Origin: Sorex araneus
Taxonomy: Eukaryota > Chordata > Mammalia > Eulipotyphla > Soricidae
Direction of reading: 5' to 3'
DNA: 64,000 bases
NCBI RefSeq assembly: GCF_027595985.1
Contig: NC_073305.1
Location: 165,134,475-165,198,474, forward strand
Shown here: positions 20,801 through 35,700 of the stretch, piece by piece
Layout: every line of letters begins with the position of its first letter
Position numbering within the stretch: the stretch's first letter is position 1
Made by a program: the position numbers and the translations under genes
The notes under the pieces: model-generated
What the model saw: the letters and a program-made list of their open reading frames with translations, nothing else
Told to the model about the DNA's origin: nothing
The model's database searches: none

Positions 20801-23800
20801 AACCTGGGTCGGCCACATGAAAGGCGAACGCTCTATCCGCTATGCTATGGTTCCAGCCCCCCACATGACCAACTTACATATAGTTGGAATAGGTGGACTA
20901 TTCTTGGTAGATAAAAAATATGTATTACATTGATCATTTTTAAGTGAAGCATGGACTCAGGAGACAAAGAGAGCTCAAAGGGTTAAGTGTACCCTTTTCT
21001 TGCCAGAGCTCTGGGTTTAATCCCCAGCACCTACGTGATTGGCTGAGCACCTTTGAGTAGCCAGTTGGGAGTAGCCGCCAGTACTCTCAGGTGTGGCCCC
21101 AAACCTAATACATACATAAAGTTAAGCATTTTGGGCTGGGGAATATGGCTCGGGGGTAGAACTATGTGTGAGGTCCTGTGTTCAATTTCTGACACCACCA
21201 AAAAAAAAAAAGAAAGAAAAACATTTGTTTTTGGTATCTTTCATATATCCTTGTTGAAATAGAAAAATGTGTATTTTAAACAGGAGAGTGAAATCCTTGT
21301 AGGTGTGAGGCAATGCGAATCAAAAGCATTTAAGACTCTAGGGGCCAGAGAGAATACAGAGAGAAAGGTTTGCAAGCAACAGACACGGATCGATCTCTCA
21401 CATGCTGTATGTTTCCCCGATCCCTGAGTTAAGAGCTAGGAGTAACCCCTGAGCATCGCCGAGTGTGGCCCCAAAGCCAAAAAAAAAAAAGCATCAAAGT
21501 CATGTTCGGTTGTTTGGGATGCCTGGCGCAGAACTTTCAGCTGCTTGGGGCCAGTTACAGTCGAGGCAGGGGTGGGTGGGAATGGTGGGGTGGGGGAGGT
21601 ATGCTGAAATAGACACGCACACGTGACCTCCAGGTTCTTCACAGCCCAAAGGGAAGGATTCGTTTGTCTTGACTTCCAGCGTTAACCTAAAATCTCTGTA
21701 GATGCATCTTTTCTGTGCCCCACATTGCAAGCTTCCTGCCACAGCACGTCGAATTTTCCCTGGGACTGTCAGACTGGATAACCCAAGGAGATCCTGAGAG
21801 GTCCATAGATATGAAAGGACAGTCTGTAAGGGAAGAGACAGTGGTAGCACTATGTAGGGACCCGGGCTCAGAAGTTCGGATATGACTTCTCTGTGGTGGT
21901 CACACTGATGGCTAATGAGCCCTTGTTCTGACCTGTCCTGCCCTGGGCTGTAATTAACTGGGAATAGTCCATCTGAGTGACTGTATGAGCTGACACGGTA
22001 CCCAGACACAGCGCCTGTTCTGATCAGGAATGAATGCACGAGGCAGAACCAGCTCACCTTGTACTGCAAAGATCACCTATTTTCGCTATTGCCAGATACC
22101 TTGTTCATTAGCACAGCAAATATCAGACTTTGCTTATTAGCAGAGTAAGTAGTAGCACTGGCCATACAATTGTTCGAAATGGACTGTTTTCAGGTGTGCA
22201 GAAAGACCAAAATATTCTAGAAAGTTCTCCACCATGCTTGTACCCGGTGGATGAATCCAGCTAGGCTAGTGGCAGGGGCATGTAAAGATAGGGGTTCCCA
22301 GCTCCAATCTCCAGTAAATGAGATTTCTCATAGCTTGAAGCCAATTTAGAGTGGATTAGTGGAGTGAGTGAATTCTCTTTTGGGATTTGGTGCATCCACT
22401 GAGTCTTTCACCGAAGGGCGTGGAGCTGGGACATACGCAGCTCTGCAGGGGAGAATGGGAGGAAGTGGTGTGAGCTCACTCATCCTAGGGCTTGTTTAGT
22501 GAAATGATTTGGCATCGTTTGGTGACTGCTGATTGCGCTAAGCCTGGTGGTGAGGTCAAGGGCAAAGTCTAGTCTCTGAACTTCTGAAGCGTCTACTACC
22601 AAACAGCAGCCAAGCGTCCCACAAGATCAAATGGGTTTATTTTATTTTTCTTTTCTCTTCCCTTTGGGTTGTTGCTTGTTGTTTTTTGCTCACTTGAGGT
22701 TACACACTTAATCGTGGCACTTGTACACTTAGTTGTAGGGAGGTGTTGTATGCTTTAGCTGTGGCACTTGCACATACGTCATTGTGGTATTCCAGGACTG
22801 CATGCTTCATCCTGATGCCAGGGATCCCAAAGAGTAATGCTGGCTGGACGCAGGGGCCACTGCTTGGTCTTATGCCTGGAGAGCAATCAGTTTGCCACAG
22901 AACTAATTACTAGGTCCCCAAACTGGCTTATTTTATTTTACTTTAGTTTGGGGATCACTCTGTTTTCAGGAATCACCAGTGGCAAGGTTCTGGGGAATCA
23001 TATAGGATGCCGGGTTTCAACCCAGCTGGCCATGTGCAAGGCAAGGACCCTACCTGCTCTACAATCTAACTGGCTTACTTTATTCATATATTCTTATCTG
23101 TTTTATTTGAGCCAGTGGTGCTCAGGGCTTACTCCTGGCTCTGTGCTCAGGGATCATTATGGGTGGGCTCAGGGGACCATCTGGGATGCCGGGAATCAAA
23201 CACGGGTCGGCTGTGTCAAGGTAAGCAAACTGCCCACTGTACTATTGCTCCCAGGCTGACTTAGTTTCATCAGCAATATCTGCCTTCTTCCATTTCTCAT
23301 TCGTTTTCTTTCTGGCTTGTCTCATGCCATCAGTTTTTTGTTGTTGTTGTTGTTGTTTTGTTTTTCCTGCTTATCCCCTCACCTTCTCTGTTCAGCTTTT
23401 TTTTTTTCTTTTTTGAGTCACACCCGGCGATGCACAGGGGTTACTCCTGGCTCATGCACTCAGGAATTACTCCTGGTAGTGCTCAGGGGACCATATGGGA
23501 TGCTGGAAATCGAACCCGGGTCGACCGCGTGCAAGGCAAACGCCCTACCCGCTGTGCTATCGCTTCAGGCCCCTCTGTTCAGCTTTCTTCTGCATCCGTT
23601 GGCCCATGGTGGATTATTAACCAACATCCCAGATACACTAAACAGTCAAAGGAGGAAGACAGATGTTTCTTAGCTGTCTTCAAAGAGTTGAAAAAGAAAG
23701 GCCACATCAATGCTTTCAGTCAGTGCTTAAAAAATCATTGGGAGGGGCTGGAGCAATAGCACAGCGGGTAGGGCGTTTGCCTTGCACGCGGCCGACCCGG

Positions 23801-26445
23801 GTTCGATTCCCAGCATCCCACATGGTCCCCTGAGCACCGCCAGGGGTAATTCCTGAGTGCAGAGCCAGGAGCAACCCCTGTGCATCGTCGGGTGTGACCC
23901 AAAAAGCAAAAAAAAAAAAAAAAAAAAAAAATCATTGGGAATGGGGACTTTATTTTGTTTGGGGGCCGCACCCAGCTGTACTCAGGACTTACTCTTGGCC
24001 CTGCACTCAGGGGTCACTCCTGGCAGGCTCAGGGAGGGGACATTCTAAGACAATCCTCGCTGCGTTTCCCTTTCACCAGTTTTGTGGCTTTCAATATAAG
24101 AAAACAATAGCTCGGAAACGAGGGAGATAATACAAATGGGTAGGGCACTTGCCTTGCACTTGGCCAACCTGGGTTCTAACCCCATACCACTAACGGTTCC
24201 CGAAACACCTCCAGGATTGATCCCTGAGTGCAGAGCCAGAAGTGAGCCTTGAGCACAGCTGGGTGTGCCTCCCCAAAACCAAAATCAAAACTGAAGCAAA
24301 GACAATAATGGCTCATATTCCTCAGCGGTCGTCACATTACAGTGAGTCTAGTGTTCCTATCTCTGGATCAGAAAACAAGCAATTTTCCTTGTTACCACTG
24401 GAGGTCATTAGAGATCTTGTGGTGCGTTTCAGTCTCATTAACCAAGACCTGGCGTTTTTGTCTTTGAAAACTGTGTTCTTTGTCTAGTGCCTGCATTCTT
24501 CTTTGTACGGGACATGATAGGAAACTCACCCAGTGAAAGTACTTTATTTTGTTTGATCGCTGGGGATTTTGTTTTGCTTGTTTTCTTTTTTTAAAAAAAA
24601 GGCTTCATTTAAAACACTGCGGTTTACAGAGTTGTTCATAATGCAGTTGTTTGAGACTCTCAGTGTGTTCCAACACCAGTGTAACATCCCCTCTATCATT
24701 TTCTCCAGTTTCTCACCCACCCACCTCTAAACTGCCCCCCTCGGCACGCACAAAAATAATTTACTTTGTATTGCTTGTTACAACAAAATGTTAAGTGGAA
24801 TGATCAGAACAGAGTTCAGTAAAAAAGAAATTGTGTGAAAAGTGTAGTATCTCACAAGGGGATTATTAAAGTCATTGTCTGCAGATTTACTAAGCTGTTT
24901 GCTTCTAGTTGAGCCTTCTATGTTGTTGTTTTTTTGCTGACTGAGCTTCGATGCTACTTTTTCATCAAATTCACTATCCTACAGCGAGGCTGTCTGTCTT
25001 GTGGAGTGTGGGAGGTGTCACGCAGCAGCCTGTGCAGCTGTGAACTCAGAAGCTCTGGATCTGTAGGACTGGGATGATTCTCGACCCACCCCCCTCCGAA
25101 AGAGGCCCCTGACTTTTCAGCCAGAAGAACAGTGTACCCATGGGTCGGTGCTTGGTGTCTCTTGACGCTGAAAAGGAAGCTGACTGTTTACATGGTGGTG
25201 TGGTGTTTACATGTGGGATGTGGGTGTTGCTGTGGGGGCTTCCAGCAGTACCGGGATGTGGGGGACGCTTGCCTACATCCCAGAAGATCCGAGGTTTTAG
25301 TCCAAACACTGGTGTACCTAGGAGTATTGTCAGTTTGGCATCTCTGCAGAGATTCGTTGTGAGGCAGTGAAGCTGGTCTGTTGATCTGGTGGCTGTGGGG
25401 TGTAGGCGTAAGTGCAGGGCTTTGGTCCACTACAGGCCCAGAGTTTTCGGCCTGAAGATTCGTCTGTCTAATTCCTTGGCTTGGCATCCCTGCCAAGACT
25501 CGTTGTGAAGCTGGAGCATTACATGCTGGTGGCCGTGGGAGAAGTGTGGTTTATTAGTGTCTTTCTGCAGAACTTTGTGCATCTATTTCGAAGTTACACC
25601 TAGCTATTACTACTTTTTTGTGCTACTAATTTTAGGAGAGTTTGTCAGTTTCTGGTCCGGAATTGCCTCATCTCTCATTGTTGTGGAAGTTTTTGTTGCA
25701 GATTATTCATCAGTTCATTCTCCAAAGTCTTTTTCTTTTTATTGCGGTAACATTGGTTTATGAGAGTGTAACTGTTTATATGTGTTATGGTTTTAATTCG
25801 CATTTCCCTTTTTATTAGCGATTAACTTTTCATGTGCCTGTTGGCCATCTGTATTCTTTTTTGATGAAGTATCTATTTATAAGTAGTGTCCCCTCCCCCC
25901 CACCCCCCCTTTTTTTTTCCGTGGGGGGTAGGAGGGCACATATAGTGGTGCTCAGCTCTTACTCCTGGGTTTGTGCTCAGGGATCACTTCTGGCAGGGTT
26001 CAGGGGACCATATGCAGGAAAGAGAATTGAACTGGGGGTCAACTGTGTGCAAGGCTGCTGAACTATCACTCTGGCCCAGTGTCCCCAGTTTTAATAGGTT
26101 TTATTTTTTTAAAAAAATTTAGTTTGTTTTTGAGCTTTGTGAGTGCTTTATGTGTCTTAGGTATTAAGATCTATGATATTTCAGATCTATAGAATGTGAT
26201 TATTTTCTCCTGTTCAGTTGTTCAGTAACATGTCCTTTTATTTTGGTAATAGTTTTCTTTCTTTCTCCCTCCCTCCCTCTCTCCCTCCCTCCCTCTCTCC
26301 CTTCCTCCCTCCCTCCCTTCCTTCCTTCCTTCCTTCCTTCCTTCCTTCCTTCCTTCCTTCCTTCCTTCCTTCCTTCCTCCCTCTCTCCCTCCTTCTCTTC
26401 TTTCTTTCTTTCTTCTTTCTCTCTTCTTTCTTTCTTTCTTTCTTT

Positions 26446-26532
<87 letters not shown>

Positions 26533-26659
26533 CTTTCTTTCTTTCTTTTTCTCTCTCTTTCCTTCTCTTTCTTTCTTCTTTCTCTTTTTTCTTTCTTTCT
26601 TTCTCTCTCTCTCTCTTTCTTTCTTTCTTTTTCTCTCTCTTTCCTTCTTTCTCTCTCTT

Positions 26660-26740
<81 letters not shown>

Positions 26741-26837
26741 CTCTCCCTTTCTTTTTCCTTCCTTCCTTCCTTCCTTCCTTCCTTCCTTCCTTCCTTCCTT
26801 CCTTCCTTCCTTCCTTCCTTCCTTCCTTCCTTCCTTC

Positions 26838-26899
<62 letters not shown>

Positions 26900-29800
26900 C
26901 TCTTTGCTCTTTCTCTTTTTCTTCCTTTCTTAGAAGTATTTTGCTTTGATATGATCTCATGTGTTTATTTTTTTCCCTCCAAATGGGGCTGAAGTATTAA
27001 AGACATTACTGAAGCCAATATCATGGGAAGTTTTGCCCATGTTTTTTATATGTTTGCTTATTTTGATTTGGTAGTGCTCAGGACTTGCTCTTGGCTCTGC
27101 TCTTAGGGATTACTCTTGGAAGGGCTCATGGAACCATATATGGTGCCAGGGATCAGACTGGGTTTGGCTGTGTATGACACAAGTGCGTTAACCCTGTATC
27201 ATCTCTATGATTCTCAATGAATATTTTTTATCCTTTAGGAATGCACCTGGGTATGGAATTGCTGGGCTGAGTGGAGTCAACTTTTAATTAAGCTTTTCTT
27301 TTGTAAAGTAATTTTTCCATTTCTTTGGTTTCTTTGTCATTATCAATAAGTTTGTAAATAAAAAAAGCACTGTAGCACTGTCACTGTCATCTCATTGCTC
27401 ATCGATTTGCTTGAGCGGGCACCAGTAACGTCTCCACTGTGAGACTTATTGTTACTGTTTTTGTCATATCAAATACGCCACAAGGAGCTTGCCAGGCTCT
27501 GCTGTGCGAGCGGGATACCCTCAGTAGCCTGCCGGACTCTCTGAGAGGGATGGAGGAATCAAACCCGGGTCAGCTGCGTGCAAGGCAAATGCCCTACCTG
27601 CTATGCTAAAAAAGAATTTTTTAGCATTTAGATGTCAGAACTCCTTATATGCTATAGACTGGATTTGTGCAATGGTATGTTTTCAAAACAGATAAAATTG
27701 TTTTAGATGTTTGGTTTTGCAATTTCTGAATTATTTTTAAAATAATAAGGCCTAAGCAGAGTATTCAAGTTTTGGTGAAAACAGATGATCTATATTCATA
27801 TAAGAGTTCTCTTTTCCATCCTAGTAGTTCCCATTAAGTTTTAAGACAATTAATTAAATGGGATTTTGCAGTATCCATGACATTTTTTCAAAAGCAGAGC
27901 TTCTTAAGCCATCCCTCTGACAAGCTGTTCATTTGACCCCCAATTTACACATCGCCTCACCTGGGAGGCCTTTCCAGCCTCGGCCCAGAAGTGCTCTGGT
28001 TCACCTGTCATTAAGGCAATTCTCCCTCCACGGCTTTGATGGCCACAGCTAATGACTCCAAGCATACTGGTTCCCAGGGCGGTGCCCCTGGCCCTGGGTC
28101 GAGGCTAAGGACACAGGACTGTGTGTGTGTCACCTTGGAGAAACCCCTGAGACATCTGAGCCTGGTCAGGCTGGTGAAACAGGTTTCAGATGCCTTTGCT
28201 CTGCGGGGAAACGCCTCTCACTGGGCTGTTGTTCCTTCCCTGGGCTGGAGCTGTTGAGACTTGCAGCGTTCTCTTCTGGGTGGACAACCCTGATGGCTCT
28301 GCATTCCACAGAGGTGGATGAATTGTGTGTGTGTGTGTATCTGTGTGTGTGTGTGTGTGTGTGTGTGAGAATCCTCTGCATTCTAAGAGGTGGATGGATC
28401 TTAAAGTAATTTTTATTACTTGAGGCACTGTGATTTACAATACTGTTAACGATGGTTTCCCGTGTACATAATTCTAACACCACACCCCTCACCCATATAA
28501 CCCCCTCCTTTCCTCAAGGTCCCCAAGGCCCTTCCCTTTCAAACAGCCCCACCCCCACCCCCACCCCTGTCAGCCACACATTACGTGCTTGCACACGGCT
28601 TTAACAAGAGCAGCAGACTTGGTTAGGCTGCCTCTTCTACAAAGAGGAAGTCAAGTTTCCCCACATTTGGAAGTGCTGTGTCCATCAGAGGCGCTTGCAG
28701 TTTGTGAAACCATAGACTCCCAGTGCCCAGAGAGCTCAGGACTCCAGGTCCCTGAGAGAGTGCTGAGGAGGACGTTTATATTTAAGTTTCCAGGGAGGTT
28801 GTTGTGAAGCCAAGGGTAAGACGCAAGACTGAAGGCCCAAAGCTGCTCCCACCATTTCTGGTTTTGTTTGGGGCTCAGACATGCCAGTGCCAGAGGAGCT
28901 ATTGCTGGTTCTCCGCTCAGGGAGTGCTCCAGGTGGTGCTCAGGGGACTGTGCCAGGGATTGAACTCAGGCCACCAGGGTGCAAAGAAGGCACTGAGCCC
29001 ATTGTGCTGTTTCTGTGACCACCTTCCACCCTTTTTTTTCCCCCACGACTTACACTTTTATTATCGACAGGCCAGAAAGATAGCACAGTGACTGACCTGA
29101 GCTGGATCCCAACACCTCATTTCATCCCCTGAGCCCAGCAGGAGTGATTCCTGAGTGCAGAGCCAGGAGTAAGCCCTGCGGAACAGCAGGGTGTGTCCAC
29201 CCCAAGGACGGAAGGGAGGGAGGGAGGGAGGGAGGGAGGGGGGGAGGGAGAAAGGAAGGAAGGAAGGAAGGAAGGAAGGAAGGAAGGAAGGAAGGAAGGA
29301 AGGAAGGAAGGAAGGAAGGAAGGAAGGAAGGAAGGAAGGAAGGAAAGGACTGAGTGGAAGGAGGGGGGAGGGGGGAGGGCGGGAGGGAGGTTGACCACGT
29401 TCCACCTTTTGATTCTGCCTTTTTCTCGGAGGCAGCAGTGAGCACCATGTTGCACAGGACAGTTGTTCCTTCCACTTCTGTAGGAGACGTCGGAGCAAAT
29501 CTCTCACTGGCTTTGCTACTCCTGGGTTTAGAACGCCTTCACTGGCTCTAAACTTGATGCCCAAAATAAAAGATTTCACTTGGTACAGTGGAGACATCGA
29601 GAGGTAGCTTTGGCTGAACTGAAGCTTGATCTGGACGTTCGGTAAGAAAACCAGTGGCTTGTTTCTCCCAGTCAGTCCTCCGCTGGGCCTTAGCCGTCCT
29701 CGCCTCACTGTTACAGTTCCTCGGTTGTGTCCAAAAGAGTAAAAAGAGTGTCTTTGTTTGGGCTTCCATCTGATTGGGTTAATTTAGGTCAATACCCACT

Positions 29801-32700
29801 TAAACCATTTGGTGTGACCCTGGGATTGAACTGAATGAATTGATTTAGCCTTAATCTTGTAGTTTTTGGAACTGGGAATGGGATCAGCTTCTACGGTAGA
29901 AGCGCATGGGCCTCCAAATAGAGAGGGTTTTTATTCCCCCCTAAAAATGGGGGACACAGTGTGGGGTGTCAGAAGCAAAAATATGCTCATTTATTCAGTA
30001 TTCATTCATCCCTGCATTCATAATGTATGCCTCCTGGCATCAGACAGAGTTTGGGGTGCACAGATTCAACACTAAAGAGAGTGGCGAAGACTCCTGGCCT
30101 CCGAAGTTCACATCGTAATCAGAGTAAATTGCTCGAAGTGAGATAAGGGGGACAGTTTGTGCCTTTTTTTTTGGGTGTTTGCCAATACATCTATAAATAT
30201 TTGGGGTGTTTTAATGACTCAGAAGTTAGAGCTGCATGATAGGCAGATTAATGCCCAAACCTTGATTTCTGCAATCTACAGATGCACACTTTTATGGCCA
30301 AGGACTTGGCAGAGTTGCGTGAGGATCCCAAGGTGGGGGGAGATTATCCTGAGCTGCCAGGGCCCTATGGAATCACGGTGGTCCTTAGAGGAGGGAATTG
30401 GAGTGCGAAGAGAAGGCGATGTGATGAGGAGGGAGAGGGAGAGATGGCGAAAATAGAAGACCAGCGCTCCTGGCTTTGACGGATGAAGGTGCTGGGCGAT
30501 CTTCGTAAAGCAGTGGGAAATGTGGGCATAGAGAAAAATGACAGTCAGCAATTCTGAGGACCTGAAACCAGCCAAGAGACAGATTGTCCCCTGCTGAGCC
30601 TCCAGAAAGAACCTGCGACACTTCAGTGTAGCCCCGAGAGCCTGATTCTTGACTACTGGACCCCAGGACGCTGAGAGAACCTGCTCGTTCCCTTGAAGTC
30701 TCAAGCGTGGTGGGAATTTGGTATGGTGACAAGAGGCGGTTTCCACAAGTAGCCATTTTCTCTTTCAACGTCAGTGTTTTTTCCTCCCATTCTAATTTAC
30801 TCCCACTTGGTCTCGGCCAAGGTTAAGTTGCATGTGTTGGGGCAGAGCGGCTCATGCACAGCTGCCCTCCCTCTGTTTGGGAATTTATAGCGTGCTATGG
30901 AGGAAACAGACCTTAAATGGTGAGTGAGCCCTCCAAAAAAAGAACTTGAGTCTCTGGGGCTGGAAGCACAAAACAGTGCAGAGTTTACACTTGTTTACAC
31001 TCTAAAGCACATCATGCACGCCCTTGGTTTCCACCAGGAGTATGAAATAGCACTAAATGGGGAGGCTGAAGGGACTGGGCAGATGGTACGGAGTTAAGGT
31101 GATTGTATGAATGTGGCCGTTGCACTGTAGCACTGTCGTCTTTTTGTTCATCAATTTGCTTGAGCGGGCACCAGGAATGTCTCTATTGTGAGACTTGTTG
31201 TGACTGTTTTTGGCATATAGAATACGCCACAGGGAGCTTGCCAGGCTCTGCCATGCAGGCAGGATACTCTCGGTAGCTTGCCAGGCTCTGAGAGGAATAG
31301 AGGAGTTGAACCCAGGTCAGCCATGTGTAAGGCAAACGCCTTACCCGCTGTGCTATAGCTCCAGCCCACAATTGTACTCTATATGGTCTCGAGCACTGCC
31401 AGTGAGCACTGAACTGAGCATCCCTGAGCACCGAACCTGGAGTAAATCCTGAGCACTGCTGAGTGAGACCCAAAATTCAAAATTTTTTAAAAAAATTATG
31501 GAGGTTCAGTGAACAACTGTCGCCTCCCATGGGGAAGTGTGGGGATAGCAAGAATTGTCAGCCTGTTGGGGGTGACCATGCAGGGGAGGCCAGAAATAGC
31601 ACTGGAAAATTCTACCCTCACTTCATATTTCTACACTGTTGCAATAATCGCTTTTTACAAGCTACTGAGAGTATCCCGCCCGCACGGCAGAGCCTGGCAA
31701 GCTCCCCGTGGTGTATTTGAGATGCCCAAACCAGTAACACCAAGTCTCACAATGGAGAGAGACATTATTGGTTGCCCACTCGAGCAAATCTATGAGCAAC
31801 GGGTTGACAGTGACATGACAGTGACAGCCAAGTCCCACGACCCTGATCTGCCTCTGCTGACTCCTGAGTTCCTTCTTCCATTCCCTCCACCACGATGCTG
31901 CCTGGACTCGGGTGATGTCACGCACAGGCGGTCACCCTGCAGGATATGATGATGGCAGGCCTGTGTCCGTCAGCCTTGATTTTTTTACAGCCCGGGGGAG
32001 AGCTGGCCAAACCCAACAGAGAGCACACAGCTAGCCACAACCATGCTGAGTGACAAAGGAAGAGCAACAGGAACCTCTCTTAGTAAGGAGGGGGTCAGGG
32101 CTGAAACCCAGTCGTGAACAGCTTTGTGATGGTCTACCTCACAGTGATTCAATAAAATTTAAAATTAAGGAGCTGGAGCGATAGCACAGCGGGCAATGCG
32201 TTTGCCTTGCACGTGTCTGACCTGGGTTCGATTCCCAGCATTCCATAAGGTCCCCGAGCACCGCCAGGAGTAATTCCTAAGTGCAGAGCCAGGAATAACC
32301 CCAGAGCACTGCTAGGTGTGATACCACCCCCCCCACAAAAAATTTAAAATTAAAAAGAAAAAGGGGGGTCAGGGAAGCCTTCCTCCCCTGTGGGTTGGAG
32401 TCTGGAGTAGGGAAGCAAAGCCTTGGAGAATGCAGGTTCTTCCTGAAGCAGACGGCCTGTGTGAGAGAGAGCCTTGGGCTCTCTTTGTCAGCTGCACTGC
32501 TAGGTTTTGTCAAGCATTAGAAAGCCAGGATAGTTAGAAGTAGAAAAATACCAAATACCCACAATCCCCTCATCCAGAGAGAATGTTCCCATTTGTTCTG
32601 CTTATGCGTATCCATATAACTATGAATCAGAATGCACAATATTTTTTATAAGCATGGGTTCTTTGGGGGTAATTTTAATTTATTAATTTTATTCATCCCC

Positions 32701-32733
<33 letters not shown>

Positions 32734-35700
32734 TTGCTAGCCGACCAAAAGCTTACATTCGGTAGACTCGGAACACCTGTAAAGGCGATTAGAAGCCGCC
32801 CCCAAAGCCTCCGTCCCTCTCGGAGAGCCCGGCAAGCTACCGAGAGTATCCTGCCCGCACGGCAGAGCCTGGCAAGCTCCCCGTGGTGTATTCGATATGC
32901 CAAAAACAGTAACAATGACGGTCCTCGTTCCCTGACCCTAAAAGAGTCCCCAGTACACCATCGGGCTACACTAGCATTCGACAGGGACAAATGGAGATGT
33001 TACTGGTGCCTGCTCAAGCAAATCAATGAACAACGGGATGACAATGACACAGTGATTAGGGGGGCATTTGGGGCCACATCTGGCTATGCTCAGAGTTTAA
33101 TCCTGGCCCTGTGCTCAGAGATAGCCTTAGGCGGTACTCAAGACCATATGCCGTCCTGGGAGTAGGACCAGGGTCAAGTGCATACAAGTCAAGTACTTCA
33201 ACCTCTAAACAATCCCTCCCTATTTATTTATTCATTCATACATTCACTTACCATCCCCCGCTTTCTTTCCCTTTCTTACCTTGTTGATGTTGTTGCAATG
33301 ACTGAGGGTCGCAGACACTCCTGACTGTGATGTTTGCACACAGGTAGCTGTGGTGCATGTGTGCTCACTGGGGGTTGTGCTGTTTGCACATATGATCATT
33401 CATTTCTTCACTGATTGCTTCATTGATTACAGAGCTGAGAATCTGATTGGCTGACTGGTTGTAGAGCAGGGATCAGATAAGGCCTGCCGCATGCAAAGCG
33501 TGCCCTTTAACCCCCAAGCCCCAGTCACCCTCGGCCCCAGGTGCAAACAACCCTTCGGCTGAAGTGCTCATGCTCTGGTTGTGGTGCTCCCTGGGGGCGC
33601 TCCATGCTCTCACCCTGTGCTCATCAGGAGTCACACTGCCAGGCTGTGCTGCTTCCAGGTATTTTTAGTTTTGCAGCTCCCGGAGGGTGTGGCAATAGGA
33701 AATTGCTGACTGCTCCCAGAATCACAGAGAACAGGGCTGTCAGCTCAAATCACGGAGTAGCCTGGGCTGCACTTGGCAGTGGAGACACTGGGGACTAGAA
33801 CCCGTGACCATTCTAGACCACTGTGCTCTTCCTCTGGGCCTGATACACTATTTCCTCGTTGTTAAAGCAAACAGACAAAACTCTTCAATCACCCCATCTG
33901 ATTGCTTCATCACATGCCCATTTTTGTTCTCTCATTTCCCCATGCCTCTCTCTGCCTTTAGAGCCCAGCCCTGGTGATGATGATGATGATGATTTGCTTT
34001 TTGTTTTTTTTTTTTTTGGTTTTTGGGTCACACCCGGCGATGCACAGGGGTTACTCCTGGCTCTTCACTCAGGAATTACCCCTGGTGGTGCTCAGGGGAC
34101 CATATGGGATGCTGGGATTAGAACCAGGGTCGGCCGAGTGCAAGGCAAACGCCCTACCCGCTGTGCTATCGCTCCAGCCCCTGATTTGCTTTTTGGGTCA
34201 CACCTGGCAATGCTCAAGGGATACTCCTGGCTCTACACTCAGAAAGTAACCCTGGCGGTGCTCAGGGGACCATGTGGGATGCTGGGAATCAAACCTGGGT
34301 CAACCGCGTGCAAGGCGAATGCCCTACCCGCTGTGCTATCGCTCCAGTCCCCCTGGTGATTATTGAGTGTTGGCAATGTTGGCATCAATATGGAAACTCA
34401 CTGAAACTGGCTCTTACCAGGCCACGAAGTGTAAACCTCCCCTTGCACCCACTGCCCCACCCCAGCCCCCAAGAGCTACCAGGCAAGTAAAGAGTGGACC
34501 TGGCAACCACTATGACAATGACAGTCAGAAATCATCACTCTGGACAAGGACAGAGTGCTGAAGAGATAAGGGGATATACATGAGAACCTGTCAGTACCTG
34601 TATTGCAGATGATAATGCCCCAAAGGAGAGAGACAGAGATAAAGAAACAGAGACAGAGATAGAGACAGAAGAAAAGTGTCTGCCATAGTGGCAGGCTGGG
34701 GTGGAGGGTGTTGGCGGGAGAGAAACTGGGGACATTGGTGGTGGGAAATGTACACAGGTGAACAGTCAGGTGTTGGAACATTGGATGACTGAAACCCAAA
34801 CGTGAACAACTCTCTGTATACCTCAGGTGATTCACTACAAAAGGAGGGGTGGAAGAAAGTGGCCCCTGACGGATCCCTGCCCCCTTTCCCAGGCACCCTG
34901 TCTGAGCTGCTCTCCCACTTTTTTTTCTGCAACGTCTTTCTACTCCTTATCAGAAATTTAAGAACAGAGAATTAGATTCCAGCCCCTTATTACGAAGCCT
35001 TGTTATTTTTGCAAAGTACACATTGTACATTCAGTAGCACACTGCACTGTATTTCATGAATTATTTAAATGAAGCGCTCCTTGTCACAATAAATGAGCAA
35101 AGCCCATTTTATTTATGGCCTCCTCACATATTGCTACTTCCCTTCATGGATTCCTTTGCGACATTAACTAAAGTGCAATGAGCCAAATGTCATTACAAAG
35201 GACCCGTGGCACTGCCACAGCTCCAGGACTGTAATTTTTTTTTCACTCTACTGAACCATTTTTCTGCCTTTTTCCTTAAGATTTATCATACAAGAATGTG
35301 TCCTTAAAGTGGCTCAGACAAGGAACAAATATGAAATGCTTATAATTGAGGTTGACAGTAGAAGTAACTGTTTTCAGTTACTTTTTTCTGTTTTCTACTT
35401 TTAGCGTTTTCAGTTACTGTTTTCCAGGATTTTTTTGTCGAGGTGGGGAGAGTGGGGTGACTTCTCTGGAGTGGGACAGTTGCTGCTGAGATTGGGAAAA
35501 GAGAACCAGGATGAAAGCGCCAAAGATTCTCAAACTGGACTGCAGACATTTCCTGTTTGCTGCTCACCTATTGATCTGTTTGGTACCAAATGAGAGCACA
35601 TAGATTCTGCGGGGGTGCAATGATTGAGACAACGAGGAGTTGGTGACGCTTTGGGAGGAAACGTCAGGATAGCTACAGTCTCTTTTGCTACGGGGAAACC

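Noticed and set aside
23744..23840. tRNA-gene-like sequences with good A and B boxes
   Set aside because: They are SINE heads: no acceptor-stem pairing, followed by the SINE body and poly(A), and repeated dozens of times.
26218..26992. Three ~245-codon open frames (plus and minus)
   Set aside because: Pure product of the pyrimidine tract; no codon bias or domain.
29061..29708. 215-codon minus-strand frame with a Pro/Ser/Leu repeat
   Set aside because: Spans the (GGAA)n tract and a SINE; the rest resembles nothing.
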